DNA of 64,000 nt, from the NCBI RefSeq assembly GCF_040689395.1, contig NZ_JBFAZX010000005.1:62001-126000 (forward strand). The letters are read 5' to 3'. The stretch comes from Dactylosporangium sp040689395 (GTDB taxonomy: Bacteria > Actinomycetota > Actinomycetes > Mycobacteriales > Micromonosporaceae). Made by a program: the position numbers and the translations under genes. Position 1 is the stretch's first letter; every line of letters starts with the position of its first letter. The notes under the pieces were generated by a model. It did no database searches and was not told where the DNA came from. It was given only the letters and a program-made list of their open reading frames with translations. Of the stretch, positions 60,709 to 64,000 are shown piece by piece.

Positions 60709-61245
60709 TCAGGCGGCGTAGACGACGTCGCGCTCGCGGTCGACCGGGCCGCGGGTGGCGCGCAGGGTGGTCCGGAGCGGACCGTCGTGGTGGACCGCCA
60801 CCGACAGCTTCGCGTCGGCGGAGACCTTCGACTTCGAAGCGCCTCGCACCAGGCGGGCCTGCGGCGCCTCCGCCGGTCCGCTCGCCGCCGCCGGCACGGG
60901 CTCGCCCGACGTCGCGGGCGCCGGCACCCCGGCGGGGGACGCCTTCGCGCCGTTGGGGGCGTCGCCCTGCGCCCCGTCGGGCCCGCCGACCGGCACGAGC
61001 ACCGGTGGCAGAACCTCGGAGAGGGCGAGCGAGTCGCTCACGTCACGCAACACCTCGGACAGCGCGGCCCCGAGGGCTTCGCAGATCGCGGCCAGCAGCT
61101 CGCTGGACGCCTCCTTCTGGCCGCGCTCGATCTCCGACAGGTATCCGAGGCTCACGTTGGCCGCGGTGGAGACCTCACGGAGCGTCCGATGCTGGGCCTG
61201 CCGTCGCGCTCGCAGCGCGTCACCGATCACCCGACGAAGCAGCAC
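60709..61245 (-). CDS. clgR: XRE-type regulator ClgR
   Basis: 178 residues. HTH near the N-terminus: LREVSTAANVSLGYLSEIER, preceded by LLRRVIGDALRARRQAQ; the ENG/S-rich tail ends near the C-terminus with RLVRGASKSKVSAD and a C-terminal VVYAA. ClgR activates clp protease genes and, in mycobacteria, pspA and its own locus under envelope stress; regulated proteolysis acts through a hydrophobic Ala-rich C-terminus, and VVYAA here fits this. GTG 61245 has GAGGGGG 8-14 bases upstream. Downstream of cinA as expected. Confidence 0.9.
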   Translation of the reverse strand: MLLRRVIGDALRARRQAQHRTLREVSTAANVSLGYLSEIERGQKEASSELLAAICEALGAALSEVLRDVSDSLALSEVLPPVLVPVGGPDGAQGDAPNGAKASPAGVPAPATSGEPVPAAASGPAEAPQARLVRGASKSKVSADAKLSVAVHHDGPLRTTLRATRGPVDRERDVVYAA

Positions 61246-61338
61246 GGCGGCACCCCCTCTGACGCAGCTGGCAAGACCGCGAAAACTGGTACTCGTCACG
61301 GTACCTGGTGTGGCGCGGATCGACACCCTGCCCCGCCG

Positions 61339-61836
61339 TCATGAGATATCGAGGGTCTCCGCGAGCAGCCCGACGGCGGCCGCCACGGTCCCGGCCCGGA
61401 TGTCCGCGCGATCCCCCGCAAGTGTGAGTTCGCGCACCTCGACGCGTTCGGGTTCGCCGTGGGCCGGCGCCGGCCCGACGACCGCGACGTACACCCGCCC
61501 GACCGGCTGACCTGCCTGCGGGTCCGGTCCGGCGACCCCGGTCGTGGCCGCGGCCCAGTCGGCGCCGCACCGCTCGCGGGCCCCCGCGGCGAGCGCGGCG
61601 GCGACAGCCGCATCAACGGGCCCGTGCGAGGCGAGCAGCGGAGGGGGCACGCCGAGGAGCTTCGCCTTCAACTCTGTTGCGTACGCCACGATCCCGCCCC
61701 GGAACACCCGGCTCGCCCCCGGCACCTCCACGAAGGACGCCGCGAGCAGTCCGCCGGTCAACGACTCGGCGACGGCCAGCGTCTCCCCCCGCCGCTGCAG
61801 GGCATCGAGGATCGCGCCCGCCCTTTCGTCACCCAC
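61339..61836 (-). CDS. Nicotinamide-nucleotide amidase (CinA C-terminal domain protein)
   Basis: 165 residues, amidase domain only, without the COG1058 N-terminal domain. ETLAVAESLTGGLLAASFVE carries the catalytic Ser (AES), then FRGGIVAYATELKAKLLGVP and the loop AATTGVAGPDPQAGQPVGRV. It recycles NMN to NaMN. GTG 61836 with GGAGGG upstream; the longer open frame to 61971 is Arg/Trp-rich and rejected. Confidence 0.94.
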   Translation of the reverse strand: MGDERAGAILDALQRRGETLAVAESLTGGLLAASFVEVPGASRVFRGGIVAYATELKAKLLGVPPPLLASHGPVDAAVAAALAAGARERCGADWAAATTGVAGPDPQAGQPVGRVYVAVVGPAPAHGEPERVEVRELTLAGDRADIRAGTVAAAVGLLAETLDIS

Positions 61837-62120
61837 TGAATCCCTCCTTCGCCACGCGCAGCGGCCCCGCCACACCGCGCCCCACACACGCCCATCCAGC
61901 CCGCGACGCACACAGCACCCCGCCACGCCTTTCCCCTCACGCCCACTCTGCCCGCACCGCACGCGCCCCACATGCGCGCACCCGCGGGACCTTCACGCCC
62001 TCACCCGCACCTCCAGCGCCCCAAACGAACCCTGCACCGCGGCTCACACGCACGCGTCCACGCCGCCCCGGTTGCCTTCACCCACCCGCACGGCCGGGCG
62101 ACCGCATCAAGGCCGGGCGC

Positions 62121-62834
62121 TCACGCGACCGGCTCATCGGCCTGCGGGACCACGGCCGGGTCCTCAGGGGACACCGGACGCGAGACGCCGGGAGACACCT
62201 CAGGCGAGACGCTGAGAGGCACCGAAGGCGAGACTCCGGGAGACATCGGAGGCGAGGCGCCGGCCGACGTCAGCGGCGCGCGGCGGAGGCGCACCGCGCG
62301 GGCGACGTAGTCGAGGCCGGTGACGACCGTCACAATGACGGCGGCAGACATGATCCAGGGGCCGACGGCCGCAAGGCCGGGAGGCAGAGGCGTGAGATAC
62401 CAGCCGATCGCAAGGATCTGCAGGGAGGTCTTGATCTTGCCGCCGCGGCTGGCCGGAATGACGCCGTGGCGGATCACCCAGAAGCGCAGCGCGGTCACCC
62501 CCCACTCCCGGACCAGGATGAGGACGGTCACCCACCAGGGCAGGCGGTCGTAGAACGACAGCAGCACGAGGGCGGCGCCCGTGAGAGCTTTGTCCGCGAT
62601 CGGGTCGGCGACCTTGCCGAACGACGTGACCAGGTTGTGCGCGCGGGCGATCCAGCCGTCGACGTAGTCGGTGGCGGAGGCAACGATGAAGGTCAAGCCG
62701 GCTGCCAACTGCCAGGCGTCGTGGGTCATCCGGCTGGCGACCACGCACACCACGAAGACCGGCACGAGCACCATGCGCGCGACCGTGAGGATGTTGGCCG
62801 CGTTGAGGAGGGGAACGGGCTTCACCGCGCTCAT
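62121..62834 (-). CDS. pgsA: CDP-diacylglycerol-glycerol-3-phosphate 3-phosphatidyltransferase
   Basis: First committed step of phosphatidylglycerol synthesis, 237 residues, four to five helices. CDP-alcohol motif DYVDGWIARAHNLVTSFGKV then ADPIADK (D-G-x2-A-R-x8-G-x3-D-x3-D) is intact. The last 60 residues are a disordered Ser/Pro/Val tail with repeated SPxVS units (SPGVSPSV, SPEVSPGVS, RPVSPED), from a repeated GGCGAGACTCCGGGAGAC-like DNA. ATG 62834 overlaps the rimO stop by 4 bases. Neighbours match mycobacterial pgsA3. Confidence 0.94.
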   Translation of the reverse strand: MSAVKPVPLLNAANILTVARMVLVPVFVVCVVASRMTHDAWQLAAGLTFIVASATDYVDGWIARAHNLVTSFGKVADPIADKALTGAALVLLSFYDRLPWWVTVLILVREWGVTALRFWVIRHGVIPASRGGKIKTSLQILAIGWYLTPLPPGLAAVGPWIMSAAVIVTVVTGLDYVARAVRLRRAPLTSAGASPPMSPGVSPSVPLSVSPEVSPGVSRPVSPEDPAVVPQADEPVA

Positions 62835-64000
62835 GTCGACGCCGGGCTGAGCATCTCGATCGGTGTCGCGACCAGGTCGACGCCGACGCTGTCGGTTACC
62901 TTGGCACGCACGAGGTCACCCGGGCGCAGGGTGGCTGGGTCGATCGCGCCGCCGGGAACGAGGGTGGTGGAGCCGTCGACCTCGGGGGCCTGGTGGGCGC
63001 CGCGGCCCTCGATGTCGACGCCGTCGGCGTGGTGCTCGACGGTGTCGACCAGCACATCGACCATCGAGCCGACCCGGTCGCCGGCCCGCTGCGCGCAGAG
63101 CTCCTCGGCGAGGGCGCTCATCCAGTCATACCGCTTCTTGATCGTGCCGGCGGCGACCTTGCCCGGCAGGCTCGCGGCCTCGGTGCCGTCCTCGTCGCTG
63201 TAGTCGAAGACGCCGATCGCGTCGAGGCGGGCCTCGGTCAGGAACTTCGCGAGCTCGTCGACGTCCTCGCGGGTCTCGCCGGGGAAGCCCACGATGACGT
63301 TGCTGCGCGCGCCCGCCTCGGGGTCGAGCTTGCGAACCGAGGCGAGCAGCTCCAGGAAGCGCTCGGTGGAGCCGAAGCGGCGCATCCGGCGCAGCACGGG
63401 CTCGCTGGAGTGTTGGAAGGACAGATCGAAATACGGCGCGACGCCTGGCGTGGTGGCGATCGCCTCGACGAGGCCGGGGCGCGTCTCGGCGGGCTGCAGA
63501 TAGGAGACCCGCACGCGCACGATGCCGGGCGTGGCGGCCAGCTGGGGCAGGAGCTTCTCCAGCAGGCGGGGGTCGCCGAGGTCCTTGCCGTAGGAGGTCG
63601 AGTTCTCGCTGACGAGGACGAGCTCGCGCACACCGTTGGCGCCGAGCCACTCGGCCTCGGCGAGCACCTCGTCCGGGGTGCGGGAGACGAAGGCGCCGCG
63701 GAAGGACGGGATCGCGCAGAACGTGCACCGCCGGTCGCAGCCGCTGGCGAGCTTCAGGGGCGCGACCGGGCCGTTGTCCAACCGCCGCCGCAGCACGCCC
63801 TGCAGGTGGGCGGGCAGGTGCCCAGGCGTGACCACCTCGATGCTGCGCCGCTCGACCGGGGTGATCGGCAGCAGGGTGCGCCGGTCGCGGGGCGCGTGCG
63901 ACGGGATCTTCTCGCCGGCGAGGATCGCGTCGAGGCGGGCGGCCATGTCGGGGTAGTGATCGAAGCCGAGCACCGCGTGCGCCTCCGGCAGCTCACCGGC
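62831..64000 (-). CDS. rimO: Ribosomal protein S12 methylthiotransferase (N-terminus outside window)
   Basis: Radical-SAM enzyme modifying Asp of ribosomal protein uS12. 390 residues are visible: ELPEAHAVLGFDHYPDMAA from the MTTase domain, radical-SAM CDRRCTFCAIPSFRG (CxxxCxxC), RVRVSYLQPAETRPG, FDLSFQHSSEPVLRRMR, NVIVGFPGETREDVDELAKF and the C-terminal TRAM domain. The true start lies beyond 64,000, so the first cluster cysteines are not seen. Overlaps pgsA by 4 bases. Confidence 0.95.
   Translation of the reverse strand, partial: AGELPEAHAVLGFDHYPDMAARLDAILAGEKIPSHAPRDRRTLLPITPVERRSIEVVTPGHLPAHLQGVLRRRLDNGPVAPLKLASGCDRRCTFCAIPSFRGAFVSRTPDEVLAEAEWLGANGVRELVLVSENSTSYGKDLGDPRLLEKLLPQLAATPGIVRVRVSYLQPAETRPGLVEAIATTPGVAPYFDLSFQHSSEPVLRRMRRFGSTERFLELLASVRKLDPEAGARSNVIVGFPGETREDVDELAKFLTEARLDAIGVFDYSDEDGTEAASLPGKVAAGTIKKRYDWMSALAEELCAQRAGDRVGSMVDVLVDTVEHHADGVDIEGRGAHQAPEVDGSTTLVPGGAIDPATLRPGDLVRAKVTDSVGVDLVATPIEMLSPAST

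Overview
The window reads as chromosomal DNA of a high-GC actinobacterium, most likely a Micromonosporaceae-type filamentous actinomycete. The basis is the very high third-position GC, frequent GTG/TTG starts, an F420-type LLM oxidoreductase, a B12-dependent ribonucleotide reductase next to nrdR, and the block recA-recX ... miaB-miaA-dapF-hflX ... lexA-LysM-nrdR together with pspA-clgR-cinA-pgsA-rimO, which resembles the order around recA in mycobacteria (Rv2718c to Rv2745c). Genus assignment is inference; no rRNA or tRNA gene was seen.

Layout. 1-3,022: 3' part of an L-2-hydroxyglutarate oxidase, a YbhN-type membrane protein, a GNAT acetyltransferase and an ADP-ribosylglycohydrolase. 3,067-9,113 is an accessory island: an overlapping pair (ComF-like phosphoribosyltransferase plus DprA-like protein), a decayed TnsA-like transposase subunit, an HNH protein with an unassigned C-terminal domain, a protein kinase with a novel N-terminus, and a broken tyrosine recombinase. 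9,195-14,613: nrdJ and nrdR, a LysM cell-division-inhibitor-like gene and divergent lexA, with candidate NrdR and SOS boxes. 14,614-15,548 is repeat-rich DNA without a convincing gene. 15,549-24,481: a membrane-anchored propeller-type protein with a glycine-rich tail, hflX, malic enzyme, dapF, miaA, a LigB/MEMO-like protein and a DUF349 protein. 24,843-32,886: miaB, then a glutamate-type ABC importer (gluABCD), then a remarkable single-chain Hsp70 ATPase / membrane helix / periplasmic-binding-protein fusion. 32,926-39,245: rny, a 1.4-kb gene-free stretch, recX with a long disordered N-terminus, recA and a DUF3046 gene. 39,256-46,000: MFS transporter, a PTS-type dihydroxyacetone kinase (HPr, DhaM, DhaK, DhaL), acyl-CoA dehydrogenase, a PPOX-GNAT fusion and a LeuE-type exporter. 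46,056-55,906: Lhr helicase, SAM hydrolase-like protein, LLM oxidoreductase, membrane-anchored GH5-like protein, Nei glycosylase and a Tat-like lipoprotein. 55,931-64,000: an envelope-stress block (PspM-like, PspA, a membrane coiled-coil protein, a solute-binding/VWA protein, ClgR), then cinA, pgsA and partial rimO.

How the genes work together. DNA-damage functions cluster (lexA, the LysM gene, recA, recX, nei, lhr) with dNTP supply (nrdJ/nrdR). tRNA and translation factors (miaA, miaB, rimO, hflX) and RNA decay (rny) are interleaved. The Psp/ClgR block is an envelope-stress module. The strongest candidates for undescribed biology are the Hsp70-TM-substrate-binding fusion at 30,007-32,886 beside gluABCD, and the island at 3,067-9,113.
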